42,850 nt of DNA, taken from Pelagibacterales bacterium SAG-MED31. GTDB lineage: Bacteria > Pseudomonadota > Alphaproteobacteria > HIMB59 > GCA-002718135. Positions 23,102-33,066 of this stretch are shown in pieces. The DNA is taken from assembly GCA_014653715.1 (NCBI GenBank), contig JACWEB010000006.1, forward strand, positions 1 to 42,850, written 5' to 3'. Both the position numbers and the translations under genes were made by a program. The first letter of the stretch is position 1, and the number at the start of each line of letters is the position of its first letter. The notes beneath the pieces are model-generated. The model saw nothing but the letters and a program-made list of their open reading frames with translations. It did no database searches and had not been told where the DNA came from.

Positions 23102-23749
23102 TTATTTAAGTTTTTTTAATTTTTTTAAAAAAATATCAGAATATTCTTTATCAAAATTTTCTTCATTTAACTCGATTCCTAACTCTTGCAACGATGTATT
23201 AGTAAAACTTTCAAGACCACATGCATTAATGAATTTATAATTTTTCATTTGTGGTTTGATGTTAAAACTTAATCCATGGTAGGTAACCCAGTTCTTTAAT
23301 CTTAACCCAATAGCTCCAATTTTTTCTTCTTTTCTAAATATTTTACCATTCTTACCAGTAACCCAAATTCCAACTCTATCTTTAAAAGTTGAAGATTCAA
23401 TGTGATAGTTTTTTAAAAAATCAATAAGTGATTGCTCAATAATGGAAATAAATTTTCTGATATCTTTTTTTTTATTGTTAAGATCTATCATAAAATACAC
23501 TATTCTTTGCCCAGGTCCATGATATGTAGTTTTACCTCCTCGATTTGTTTTTACTATTCTTATTTTGTTCTTTTTCAGTATTTCGTTTTCAGAAGCACTT
23601 GTACCTTGCGTATAAATATGATCGTGATTTAAAAACCAAATAAGTTCAGTATTAGAGTTATTATGAATTTGATTTACTCTTAGTTTCATAAATTCTACTG
23701 CTGCTTCATAGTTTACTAGATCATATTGTTTTTTTATTTCTATATTCAT
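23102..23749 (-). CDS. lipB: Octanoyl-[acyl-carrier-protein]:protein N-octanoyltransferase (lipoate biosynthesis)
   Basis: TNRGGKTTYHGPGQRIVYFMIDL, EEKIGAIGLRLKNWVTYHGLSFNI. Confidence 0.95.
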   Translation of the reverse strand: MNIEIKKQYDLVNYEAAVEFMKLRVNQIHNNSNTELIWFLNHDHIYTQGTSASENEILKKNKIRIVKTNRGGKTTYHGPGQRIVYFMIDLNNKKKDIRKFISIIEQSLIDFLKNYHIESSTFKDRVGIWVTGKNGKIFRKEEKIGAIGLRLKNWVTYHGLSFNIKPQMKNYKFINACGLESFTNTSLQELGIELNEENFDKEYSDIFLKKLKKLK

Positions 23750-23804
23750 GAATTTAAGCTTATTGATATTATTAACTTATCTGCTATTTAATTCTAGTAA
23801 ATAT

Positions 23805-23891
23805 GCGGCTGTGGCGGAATTGGTATACGCGCAGCGTTGAGGTCGCTGTGGGATTTATCCTGTGGAAGTTCAAGTCTTCTCAGCCGCACCA
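23805..23891 (+). tRNA. tRNA-Leu (anticodon GAG)
   Basis: Acceptor GCGGCTG pairs perfectly with CAGCCGC; discriminator A and encoded CCA; anticodon stem-loop CAGCG-TTGAGGT-CGCTG; long class II variable arm; T-arm containing GTTCAAG. Confidence 0.95.
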
Positions 23892-23925
23892 ACTGCTTAT
23901 TTATAATTGTCGAAATAGAGGAAAA

Positions 23926-25263
23926 GTGATTAGAAAACCCGAATTAATAGAGTATTTTTACGAAGGTATTAAATCCAAGGATAATCTCAAAATTGGTGTT
24001 GAGCATGAAAAATTTGTATTAAATAAAAACACTTTTCTTCCAGTTTCATATTACGATAACAATGGTATAAAAGCTATTTTAGAAAAATTAGTTACAAAAG
24101 GATGGAAACCATTTTTTGATGATAACGAGCAAACAATTATTGCACTTAAAAAAGAAAAAGAAGCTATTACTCTAGAACCAGGAGGTCAAATTGAGTTGTC
24201 GGGCGCTCCTTTGGATAATATTCATGAAACATGTGAAGAAACAACTAATCATCTCAATGAATTAAAAGTAATTGGAAATGAATTTAATTTTATCCTACTA
24301 GGAATGGGCGTTGAGCCTAATCTAAGAGTTGATGATTTTTCATGGATGCCAAAGCAACGCTATGGAATAATGAAAGAATATATGAAGAAAGTTGATACTC
24401 TTGGTCATCATATGATGAAACGTACTTGCACAAATCAGGTTAACTTAGACTTCTCTTCTGAAAAAGACATGATTGAAAAATTTAGAATAATGTTAAATCT
24501 TGAGGCAATTGCAACAGCAATGTTCTCAAATTCACCTTTTGACCAAGGTAAAATTTCTAAATATAAGAGTTTACGGTCACATTTTTGGCATCATACGGAT
24601 CCTGACAGAACAGGTTTATTACCTTTTGTTTTTAAAAAAGATTTTAATTTTGAAAAATATACTAATTATGCTCTGAATGTTCCAATGTACTTTATAAATA
24701 GAAATAATAAATACATTAACATGACAAAATATACTTTTAAGGATTTCATTGAAGGGAAAATAACTGATATTGAGCATGAAGTTAATTTAAAAGATTGGGA
24801 AGATCATTTATCAACTCTTTTTCCTCAGGTAAGACTAAAGCATTATTTAGAAATTAGATCAATGGATGCATGTAATTGGAATCTGATTTGCTCTCAACCA
24901 GCTTTTTGGATTGGTATTTTATATGATGATGAAATTTCTGATAAAATTAATGAAATTACTGAAGATTGGTCAGAAAAAGATAGAGAATACTTGAACAAAA
25001 AAGTTGTTAGAGAAGGACTTCAAACTCAATTTAAAGGAAAAAAATTGATCACTTTTGCTCAAGAGTTTCTTGAACTATCAAAAAAAGGCTTACAAAAAAG
25101 AAACCAATTATCAAAAAATGGTGAGTTTGATGAAAGTATTCATGTGAAAGAATTAGAGAAAAATTTAGAAAATGGATACTCACCAGCTGACTTTTTAATA
25201 GATAAATATAATTCAACTTGGAAAAAATCAGTAATGCCTATTTATGAAGAAATGATATTTTAA
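23926..25263 (+). CDS. gshA: Glutamate-cysteine ligase (GCS2/plant-alphaproteobacterial type)
   Basis: IGVEHEKFVLN...ITLEPGGQIELSGAPLDNIHETCEE; listed ORF start 23803 runs through the tRNA, so the in-frame GTG at 23926 is preferred. Confidence 0.93.
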   Translation: MIRKPELIEYFYEGIKSKDNLKIGVEHEKFVLNKNTFLPVSYYDNNGIKAILEKLVTKGWKPFFDDNEQTIIALKKEKEAITLEPGGQIELSGAPLDNIHETCEETTNHLNELKVIGNEFNFILLGMGVEPNLRVDDFSWMPKQRYGIMKEYMKKVDTLGHHMMKRTCTNQVNLDFSSEKDMIEKFRIMLNLEAIATAMFSNSPFDQGKISKYKSLRSHFWHHTDPDRTGLLPFVFKKDFNFEKYTNYALNVPMYFINRNNKYINMTKYTFKDFIEGKITDIEHEVNLKDWEDHLSTLFPQVRLKHYLEIRSMDACNWNLICSQPAFWIGILYDDEISDKINEITEDWSEKDREYLNKKVVREGLQTQFKGKKLITFAQEFLELSKKGLQKRNQLSKNGEFDESIHVKELEKNLENGYSPADFLIDKYNSTWKKSVMPIYEEMIF

Positions 25264-26204
25264 TGAATAGTAAAATTGCAATTCAGATGGATGATATAAA
25301 CTTAATTGATTATACATTTGATTCATCTTTTATGATTGGTCTTGAAGGTCAAAAAAGAAATTATGAAATATTTTATTATCATCCAAATGATTTATTCATT
25401 AACTCTGGAATAGTTAAGGCTAGGGGATTTTATATAGAGTTGTTTGAACATAATAATAGTTATTTTAAATTTTTATCAGAAAAGATTGAAATTAACTTAG
25501 CAGAATTTAAATTTATTTTTTTAAGACAAGATCCTCCTTTTAATATGCATTATATTACATCTACTTACTTGCTAGATTGTCTTCCTGAAAGTACTATCGT
25601 TGTAAATAATCCTACCGCTGTTCGTAATTGTACAGAAAAAATTTTTCCTTTCAAATTTAAAGAATTTATGCCTCCAACTTTAATTTCACAAAATGTAAAC
25701 GATATTGTAAATTTTTTAAAAACATACAAAGATATCATTACAAAACCATTATATGGAAATGGTGGAGAAGGTATAAATAGAAGTAACAAAGATAAACTTG
25801 AAGGTATTGACTTACAAAGTGAGTATTTAGATATGCCAATGATAGCTCAAAAATATATTCCTGAAATCATTGAGGGAGATCGCAGAATAATTTTCTTTGA
25901 TGGGGATTATGTTGGTTCTGTTGCAAGAATTCCAATAGAGGGAAGTATTAAAGCTAACTTTCATGCTGGTGGAATAGCAAAAAAAACAAATTTAGTATTC
26001 CGTGATCAGGAAATAATCGAAAAAGTAGGAAAAGAATTAAAAGAACTGGATCTTTTTTTTGTTGGTATTGATATTATAGGTAACTTCCTTACTGAAATAA
26101 ATGTTACATCACCAACTGGCATAAAGCAAATCAACAAATTAAATAAAGTCAAACTAGAACATGTATTTTGGGATAAACTTGAAGCAAAATATAAAATAGT
26201 TTAA
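25263..26204 (+). CDS. gshB: Glutathione synthetase
   Basis: IFLRQDPPFNMHYITSTYLLD, NNPTAVRNCTEKIFPFKF, ITKPLYGNGGEGI; TAATG overlap with gshA. Confidence 0.96.
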   Translation: MNSKIAIQMDDINLIDYTFDSSFMIGLEGQKRNYEIFYYHPNDLFINSGIVKARGFYIELFEHNNSYFKFLSEKIEINLAEFKFIFLRQDPPFNMHYITSTYLLDCLPESTIVVNNPTAVRNCTEKIFPFKFKEFMPPTLISQNVNDIVNFLKTYKDIITKPLYGNGGEGINRSNKDKLEGIDLQSEYLDMPMIAQKYIPEIIEGDRRIIFFDGDYVGSVARIPIEGSIKANFHAGGIAKKTNLVFRDQEIIEKVGKELKELDLFFVGIDIIGNFLTEINVTSPTGIKQINKLNKVKLEHVFWDKLEAKYKIV

Positions 26205-26228
26205 AAGGAAACTAGCAAAGGAAAATTT

Positions 26229-26792
26229 ATGAATAATAGTAGAATTCTAATTAACAACTTAAAAATTTTTCAAGGTATCAATCAAAATATTACAAGCGTA
26301 TTACTTATTATTTTTGGTACTTTGTTGCTAACAATATCAGCTAAAGTCCAAGTACCTTTCTGGCCCGTGCCAATGACGATGCAGACATTTGTAGTATTTT
26401 TAATTGGATCTACATATGGTGTTCGTTTATCTTTTTTAACTCTAGTAGCTTATTTAATTGAAGGAGCGTTGGGTTTACCAGTGTTTGCTGCTGGAGGGGG
26501 TATTATTTATTTGACTGGACCTACTGCAGGCTATTTATATGGAATGACAATCGCAGCTGCAGTTATAAGTTACTTTGCTAACATAGGTTATAGCACATCT
26601 TATATAAAATCTTTTATTAGTATTATAATTGGATCAATTATAATTTTTGCTTTGGGTGTTTTATATTTAGGTTCAATAATTGGATATAGCAAAGCGTTAC
26701 AAGCAGGATTATTACCATTTATTCCTAGTGAGTTATTTAAAATAGCACTAGCTGTACTACTAATACCTACTCTTAATAAAATTATAAAATAA
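26229..26792 (+). CDS. bioY: Biotin transporter BioY (ECF S component)
   Basis: VQVPFWPVPMTMQTFVVFLIGSTYG...GALGLPVFAAGGGIIYLTGPTAGYLYG. Confidence 0.94.
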   Translation: MNNSRILINNLKIFQGINQNITSVLLIIFGTLLLTISAKVQVPFWPVPMTMQTFVVFLIGSTYGVRLSFLTLVAYLIEGALGLPVFAAGGGIIYLTGPTAGYLYGMTIAAAVISYFANIGYSTSYIKSFISIIIGSIIIFALGVLYLGSIIGYSKALQAGLLPFIPSELFKIALAVLLIPTLNKIIK

Positions 26793-26798
26793 TTTTAA

Positions 26799-27689
26799 AT
26801 GAAAATAGGAATAGATCTCGGTGGGACGAAGACCGAGGGCATTTTAATTGATGAAGGTGGTAAAGAACTTTCAAGAACAAGAATTAAAACTGAAAAAAAC
26901 TATGATGGAACAATTCAAGGCATCATATCAATAGTTAAAAAGTTTGAAAGTAATTTTGGTAACTCAACATCTGTTGGAATTGGAATGCCAGGTGCAGTTT
27001 CTGCAGACTCAGCTTTAGTCAAGAATGCTAATTCTATTTGGCTGAATGGAAAACCTTTTAGAAAAGATTTAGAGAAAGAACTTGATCGAAAAGTGAATTT
27101 AGAAAATGATGCAAACTGTTTTGCTTTATCAGAAGCAGTTGATGGAGCTGGTAAGGGTCATGCTGTAGTGTTCGGAGTGATAATTGGAACTGGTACAGGA
27201 GGAGGAATATCAATTAACGAAAAAATATTGACAGGAAGAAATAACATAGCTGGCGAATGGGGTCATATAAGTTTACCTAACAGATCTGATGAAGAAAAAA
27301 ATTTTGTCAGTCAGTGTTATTGTCAAAAAAGTGGGTGCATGGAAACTTTTGTTTCTGGCCCAGGTTTTTCTAATTGCTTTAATCTAAAACATAGTACAAA
27401 TTATGACTCTCATGCCATTTTGAAAGAATTTGAACAAAATGAAAAGAGGGCAATTGAAGCCTTGGATAATTATGTCGATCATCTTGCCAGAGGATTGTCT
27501 CTTGTTTGCAATATATTAGACCCAGATATCATTGTACTAGGTGGGGGGATGTCAAATATCTCATATATTTATGAAAATATAAACAGTGTAATAAGAAAAT
27601 ATATTTTTAGCGATTCTTTTCATACGAAGGTTGTTAAAAATATTCATGGTGACTCTGGAGGAGTAAGAGGAGCAGCTTGGCTTTCTTAA
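26799..27689 (+). CDS. ROK-family sugar kinase (fructokinase/N-acetylglucosamine kinase-like)
   Basis: MKIGIDLGGTKTEGILID, GVIIGTGTGGGISI, GEWGHISL, zinc motif CYCQKSGCMETFVSGPG. Confidence 0.9.
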   Translation: MKIGIDLGGTKTEGILIDEGGKELSRTRIKTEKNYDGTIQGIISIVKKFESNFGNSTSVGIGMPGAVSADSALVKNANSIWLNGKPFRKDLEKELDRKVNLENDANCFALSEAVDGAGKGHAVVFGVIIGTGTGGGISINEKILTGRNNIAGEWGHISLPNRSDEEKNFVSQCYCQKSGCMETFVSGPGFSNCFNLKHSTNYDSHAILKEFEQNEKRAIEALDNYVDHLARGLSLVCNILDPDIIVLGGGMSNISYIYENINSVIRKYIFSDSFHTKVVKNIHGDSGGVRGAAWLS

Positions 27690-29137
27690 ATACCAGCCAT
27701 TGAAATATATTTTATATTTAAATAATCATCCAGACCATAACGAGAACCCTCTCTTCCAAGTCCTGATTCTTTAATTCCACCAAAAGGTATTTCGGCTTTT
27801 GTTGTCAATCCTGTGTTTACACCAACCATTCCATATTCAAGTGCTTCTGCTACCCTCCATATTCTACCTATATCCCTTGAGTAAAAATAAGATGCCAAAC
27901 CATAAGGTGTATCATTAGCAAGTTTAATTACTTCTTCATCTGAAGTGAATTTATATAGTGGGGCAACAGGGCCAAAAGTTTCTTCATATGTAATTTTTGC
28001 CTTTGTTGTAACATTTGAAAGAATTGTTGGTTGATAAAAGTTACCACCTAGAGGATGCACATCTCCACCGACTGCAATTTTTGCTCCTTGATTAACAGCA
28101 TCCTTTACCTGATCATGAACTTTCATAAGAGATGGTTGATCAATTAGAGGTCCAGAAACAATACCTTCATCCAAACCATTACCAACTTTTATTTTATTAA
28201 CTTCCTGAATAAATTTATTTAAAAATTCATCATAAACTTTTTCATGTACAAAGATTCTATTTGCACAAATACAAGTCTGTCCAGAATTTCTAAATTTACT
28301 CTGCATAGCACCCGTTACTGCTTCATCAATGTTTGCATCATCAAAAACTACAAAAGGTGCATGACCACCTAATTCCATTGATACTTTTTTCACTGTAGAA
28401 GCGCTTTGTTGTAAAAGAATTTTTCCAACTTCTGTTGATCCTGTAAAAGAAATCTTTCTTACAATAGGATTCTCTGTCAATTCTTTACCGATAGCATTTG
28501 CTGATCCTGTAATTATATTAATTACACCATTAGGAAAGCCAGCCTCTTTCGCCAAAACTCCAAGAGCTAATGCAGAAAAAGGAGTTTGACTAGCTGGTTT
28601 AATTACTACAGTACAACCAACAGCAAGTGCAGGAGCACATTTTCTTGTAATCATTGTACTTGGGAAGTTCCAAGGAGTAATTGCCCCTACAACACCAACA
28701 GGTTGTTTAATTACAACTATTCTTCTGTCAGGCATTGGATCAGAAATGATATCTCCGTAAACTCTTTTTCCTTCTTCTGCATAGAAATCAATATACGTCA
28801 CTCCCATTAAAATTTCACCTTTTGCCTCTGCTAGAGGTTTGCCTTGCTCTACAGTCATGATTTTTGCTAAGTCATCAACATTTTCCTCAATTAACCGTGC
28901 CCATTTTTGAAGTATGACAGATCTTTCCTTTGCAGTTTTATCTCTCCATGAGGGAAAAGCTCTTTGTGCTTCGTTTATCGCTTCACTAGTTTCAGGAGTT
29001 GAGCATTTAGGAACTTTACCAATAATTTCACCGTTTGCAGGATTATTTACTTCAACTTTTTCACCAGAATTGCTATCAATCCAATTACCGCTGATAAAAC
29101 AATTTTCTTTGAAAAGGGCATTATTTTTAAGTTCCAT
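27686..29137 (-). CDS. gabD: NAD(P)-dependent aldehyde dehydrogenase, succinate-semialdehyde dehydrogenase-like
   Basis: 483 aa ALDH: ITPWNFPSTMITRKCAPALAVGCTVVIKPA, ISFTGSTEVGK, MELGGHAPFVVFDDA, NSGQTCICANR. Confidence 0.88.
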   Translation of the reverse strand: MELKNNALFKENCFISGNWIDSNSGEKVEVNNPANGEIIGKVPKCSTPETSEAINEAQRAFPSWRDKTAKERSVILQKWARLIEENVDDLAKIMTVEQGKPLAEAKGEILMGVTYIDFYAEEGKRVYGDIISDPMPDRRIVVIKQPVGVVGAITPWNFPSTMITRKCAPALAVGCTVVIKPASQTPFSALALGVLAKEAGFPNGVINIITGSANAIGKELTENPIVRKISFTGSTEVGKILLQQSASTVKKVSMELGGHAPFVVFDDANIDEAVTGAMQSKFRNSGQTCICANRIFVHEKVYDEFLNKFIQEVNKIKVGNGLDEGIVSGPLIDQPSLMKVHDQVKDAVNQGAKIAVGGDVHPLGGNFYQPTILSNVTTKAKITYEETFGPVAPLYKFTSDEEVIKLANDTPYGLASYFYSRDIGRIWRVAEALEYGMVGVNTGLTTKAEIPFGGIKESGLGREGSRYGLDDYLNIKYISMAGI

Positions 29138-29204
29138 ATTTACTTCCTCTTTTTTATATATTTACTAGATTACTCTTTTAAACTTTTAATTTATAGAGAC
29201 AGAT

Positions 29205-30311
29205 ATGACAATAGTTAACTCTTGGAATGAATGGGATCCTTTAAAACATGTAATTGTTGGTACAGTTGAGCACTCGAATATTCCACCAATGGAACCTGCA
29301 TTGGAACCTAAAATTAGTAAAGATAGTGGTATGGCTGGATCTCATGGACCGCGCCCAAGTGAAGCTATAGAAAAAGCAAATATACAACTTGATAATTTTG
29401 TTAAAATTCTTGAGTCACATAATATAAAGGTAGACCGTCCAACACCTATTGATTTTACCAAAGCAATTCAAACACCTGACTGGTCAAATGATGGACAATT
29501 TGGATCTATGCCCCCAAGGGATGTTATCTTAACTGTTGGTAATGAGATGTTAGAAGCTCCAATGTCATATCGTTGTAGATGGTTTGAATATCTTGCTTAC
29601 AGACCTTTACTTGAAAAGTACTATGATGAAGATCCTAATATGCGATGGGAGTCTGCTCCAAAACCAAGATTAACTAGCGCTACGTATAAGTCTAATTATT
29701 TACCTGAAGGAATTACTGAGGAAGAAAGGTATAAAAAAATTGAAGACAGAGATATGATTTTAACAGAACAAGAGCCATTGTTTGATGCAGCTGAAATATT
29801 ACGTTTTGGAAAAGATTTATTTTATCACAATAATTTTACTTCAAATTTAAAAGGATTAAATTGGTTAAAAAGACATTTCCCACATCACCGTGTTCATCAA
29901 GTTAATTTACCAGGGGAGTTAATTCCCACTCATATAGACGCTTGTTTTACACCAATTAAACCTGGTGTGATTATTATAAATCCAAATAGAAAAATTTCTA
30001 ATGAACAAAGAAAAATCTTCGATGATAACAAATGGGAAATTATTGATGCAGCACCATCAGTTCATAATACTCCTCCACCAATGTGCTATTCATCAATTTG
30101 GTTATCTATGAACGTTCTTATTTTAAACCCTACAACTATTTGTGTTGAGGCATCAGAAGAAAAGATGATTAAGCAAATGGAAGACTTTGGTATGACGGTA
30201 GTTCCTGTTCCTTTTAGAGATGTATATGCTTTTGGAGGAAGTCTTCATTGTGCAACAACAGATGTTTATAGGGATGGAGAATGTGAAGACTACTTTCCTA
30301 AACAACTATAA
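29205..30311 (+). CDS. Amidinotransferase, glycine/arginine (GATM)-like
   Basis: NSWNEWDPLKHVIVGTVE; His-containing THIDACFTPIKPGVIIINP; catalytic Cys in FGGSLHCATTDVYR. Confidence 0.88.
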   Translation: MTIVNSWNEWDPLKHVIVGTVEHSNIPPMEPALEPKISKDSGMAGSHGPRPSEAIEKANIQLDNFVKILESHNIKVDRPTPIDFTKAIQTPDWSNDGQFGSMPPRDVILTVGNEMLEAPMSYRCRWFEYLAYRPLLEKYYDEDPNMRWESAPKPRLTSATYKSNYLPEGITEEERYKKIEDRDMILTEQEPLFDAAEILRFGKDLFYHNNFTSNLKGLNWLKRHFPHHRVHQVNLPGELIPTHIDACFTPIKPGVIIINPNRKISNEQRKIFDDNKWEIIDAAPSVHNTPPPMCYSSIWLSMNVLILNPTTICVEASEEKMIKQMEDFGMTVVPVPFRDVYAFGGSLHCATTDVYRDGECEDYFPKQL

Positions 30312-30313
30312 CC

Positions 30314-31066
30314 ATGAGTAGCTTTATACAAAATGATTTAACACCAGATATTATCAAAACTACCAATCCTAAAGTTGGTGTAATTGCTTTATCAACTGAC
30401 TTTACTATAGAGCAAGATTATAGGAGTATTTGTCATCAAATTCCCTTAGACATCTTTGTTAATCGTATACCATTTGAAAATCCTTTAAATCATGAAAATT
30501 ATTTAAAAATGGCTAATCATATCAGTAGTGTTTCTGAGCAGATTTTACCATCTCAACATATAGATATCATTGCATATGGATGTACTTCTGGAACAATTGC
30601 TATTGGTTCAAAAAAAATAAAAGAAGAGATTAATAAAGCAAAGCCAAATGCTAAAGTCACAACACCCATAACGGCAGCTTTAAAAGCTTTTAAACACCTA
30701 GGATTAAAAAATATAGCTGTTCTCACCCCTTATCCAAAAGATGTAAATGTAACCGTTTATAATTATTTGAATGATAATAATATCAATGTTGAATCTTTTA
30801 GTTCTTTTAATTTAGAATATGATTCTGAAATTGCCCAAGTAAGTTTAGATAGTTTGGAGAAAGAAATTACAAAAATAGCTCTTAGTAAAGTTGATGGATT
30901 GTTTGTTTCTTGTACTGCACTTAAAATTGTAGATGTTTTAGATAGAATAGAAAAAAACCAAAATACTATAGTAATATCGAGTAATCAGGCTATTATTTGG
31001 GATTGCTTGAGGTCAGTTGGTATTGACTCAAAAATTGAAGGCTATGGTAAATTACTTGTTAGCTGA
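30314..31066 (+). CDS. eutA: Asp/Glu racemase / maleate isomerase-family protein, EutA-like
   Basis: PKVGVIALSTDFTIEQDYRS; DIIAYGCTSGTIAIG; VDGLFVSCTALKIVDVLDRIE (two Cys); followed by EutB- and EutC-like genes. Confidence 0.72.
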   Translation: MSSFIQNDLTPDIIKTTNPKVGVIALSTDFTIEQDYRSICHQIPLDIFVNRIPFENPLNHENYLKMANHISSVSEQILPSQHIDIIAYGCTSGTIAIGSKKIKEEINKAKPNAKVTTPITAALKAFKHLGLKNIAVLTPYPKDVNVTVYNYLNDNNINVESFSSFNLEYDSEIAQVSLDSLEKEITKIALSKVDGLFVSCTALKIVDVLDRIEKNQNTIVISSNQAIIWDCLRSVGIDSKIEGYGKLLVS

Positions 31067-31103
31067 AATATGAAATTTTTAAACCAAATAAATGTAAATT
31101 ATT

Positions 31104-32054
31104 TTGATTAGTTTAGAAAAAATTAAGCAAGCTCACAAAGCGATATCTCCCTATATTAATAGAACACCTTTGGTATTATCTAATTATTTATCTAAAAATA
31201 GAATTGTTAAATTAAAATTAGAGTCTCTTCAAATTACTAACTCCTTTAAATTACGTGGCGCTACGAATAAATTATTGTCATTAAATAATGAGCAAAAACA
31301 AAAAGGTGTAATTGCCGTATCTACAGGTAATCATGGTAAGGGAGTTGCTTATGCCTCTAGTGTACTGGGAATACATTCAACTATTTACATGTCTTCAATG
31401 GTTCCTCAATATCGCAAAGAAGCAATTGAAGCTTTAGGAGCTAAAGTTGAGATAATTGGTAACAATAGTGATGAGGCAGATTTGTATGCGAAAAACCTAG
31501 CAAAAGAAAAAAACATTACATTGGTGCATCCTTTTGATGATGAAGAGGTAATTGCTGGTCAGGGTACTGTTGGTCTAGAAATGTTAGAAGATTTTCCTGA
31601 AGTTGATACTGTCATTATACCTACATCAGGCGGTGGTTTAATTGGAGGTATTGCTCTAGCTATTAAACTACAAAAACCATCTGTTAAAATAATTGCAGTT
31701 TCTATGGAAAGAGGACCTTCAATGTTTGAGAGTTTAAAAAATGGTAAGCCAACAGATGTTGAAGAATTAGAAACTTTAGCTGATTGTTTGGGAGGTAGTA
31801 TTGGTTTGGATAATCAATATACTTTTAAAATAGCACAGGAGACAATCGATGATTTTGTTCTTGTAAATGAAAATAAAATTGCTGAGGGTATAAAATTTAA
31901 TTTTGTTGAACACAAGCTTGTTACTGAGGGAGCTGCAGCTACTGGAGTTATGGTAGTTAAAGACAATATGTCAAAAAAATTAGGTAAAAACATAATCAGT
32001 TTAATTTGTGGTGGAAATATAGACGCAAATTTATTTAATAAAATAATAGCGTGA
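31104..32054 (+). CDS. eutB: Threonine dehydratase-like PLP enzyme, EutB-like
   Basis: LKLESLQITNSFKLRGATNKL (PLP lysine), VSTGNHGKGVAYAS, PTSGGGLIGGIALAIK; TTG start. Confidence 0.75.
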   Translation: MISLEKIKQAHKAISPYINRTPLVLSNYLSKNRIVKLKLESLQITNSFKLRGATNKLLSLNNEQKQKGVIAVSTGNHGKGVAYASSVLGIHSTIYMSSMVPQYRKEAIEALGAKVEIIGNNSDEADLYAKNLAKEKNITLVHPFDDEEVIAGQGTVGLEMLEDFPEVDTVIIPTSGGGLIGGIALAIKLQKPSVKIIAVSMERGPSMFESLKNGKPTDVEELETLADCLGGSIGLDNQYTFKIAQETIDDFVLVNENKIAEGIKFNFVEHKLVTEGAAATGVMVVKDNMSKKLGKNIISLICGGNIDANLFNKIIA

Positions 32055-33034
32055 CTTTAATTCTTAATTCAACTGAGATTAAGGACTGTGTAAAATTTAA
32101 TGCAAAACTGATTCCTGTAATTGAAGATGCTTTTAAAAGTTTATCACTAGGCAAAACAGTAATGCCTCCAATACTAAGAGTTGATATTGTAAAATATCAT
32201 GGAGAGTCAGATGTTAAAGCTGCATACATAGAGGGCTTAGATAGTTTTGCAGTGAAAGTAGCATCAGGTTTTTTTAATAATCCAAAGTTAGGACTACCTT
32301 CTAGTAATGGTTTAATGATTCTTTTAGACTCACAAACTGGAGTAATAAAATCAGTCTTATTGGATAAAGGTTATTTAACTGATGTAAGAACAGCTATTGC
32401 GGGAGCAATTGCTTCAAAATATTTATCTAACTCAAACTCATCAACAGTTGCAATAGTCGGAACAGGAATACAAGCACGAATGCAGCTCGAGGCACTTACT
32501 TTAGTTAGAGATATTAAAAATGTAAATGTATGGTCACGAGATATAAAGAAAGCTCATGCTTACATTGAAAATGTAGGTAAAAACATTAATCTCAATTTTC
32601 AAGCATTTGATATCATCAACGAAGTTGTTAAAACGGCTGATATATTAATTACAACTACCCCAAGTAAAAAACCTCTCATTGACTTTTCTGCATTACCTAA
32701 GGGAATACACATAACCGCAATGGGCTCAGATGCAGAAGAAAAAAATGAATTAGATCCTAATATAATTAAAAATTGTGATGCTTATGTGCCAGACAGTCAG
32801 GGTCAAACAAGCATCTTAGGCGAGTTAAATCATGCTATTAAAAACAATTTAATCAAAAATGACATGATCTTTAATGACCTAGGAAAAATTATTTTAAATC
32901 CAGAATTAGGGAGAAAAAATACTCACGATATTACCGTAGCAGATTTAACAGGTACAGGTGTTCAAGACACTGCTATAGCTAGTTACGCTTACTCAATTGC
33001 TTTAAATAAAAATCTAGGAAAGAAAGTAGAATAG
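32051..33034 (+). CDS. eutC: Ornithine cyclodeaminase/mu-crystallin-family protein, EutC-like
   Basis: TDVRTAIAGAIASKYLSNSNSSTVAIVGTGIQARMQLEAL; ITAMGSDAEEKNELDPNII; GTG start overlapping the eutB stop. Confidence 0.78.
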   Translation: MTLILNSTEIKDCVKFNAKLIPVIEDAFKSLSLGKTVMPPILRVDIVKYHGESDVKAAYIEGLDSFAVKVASGFFNNPKLGLPSSNGLMILLDSQTGVIKSVLLDKGYLTDVRTAIAGAIASKYLSNSNSSTVAIVGTGIQARMQLEALTLVRDIKNVNVWSRDIKKAHAYIENVGKNINLNFQAFDIINEVVKTADILITTTPSKKPLIDFSALPKGIHITAMGSDAEEKNELDPNIIKNCDAYVPDSQGQTSILGELNHAIKNNLIKNDMIFNDLGKIILNPELGRKNTHDITVADLTGTGVQDTAIASYAYSIALNKNLGKKVE

Positions 33035-33066
33035 GTATAGTCCGTATCTGAAATATTTAAAATTTT

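Noticed and set aside
23119-23134. 16-nt palindrome ATTTTTTTAAAAAAAT near the lipB/rluC convergent ends
   Set aside because: Low-complexity A/T run encoding the Lys/Leu-rich LipB C-terminus (FLKKLKKLK); could act as a weak bidirectional terminator but is expected by chance in this AT-rich sequence.
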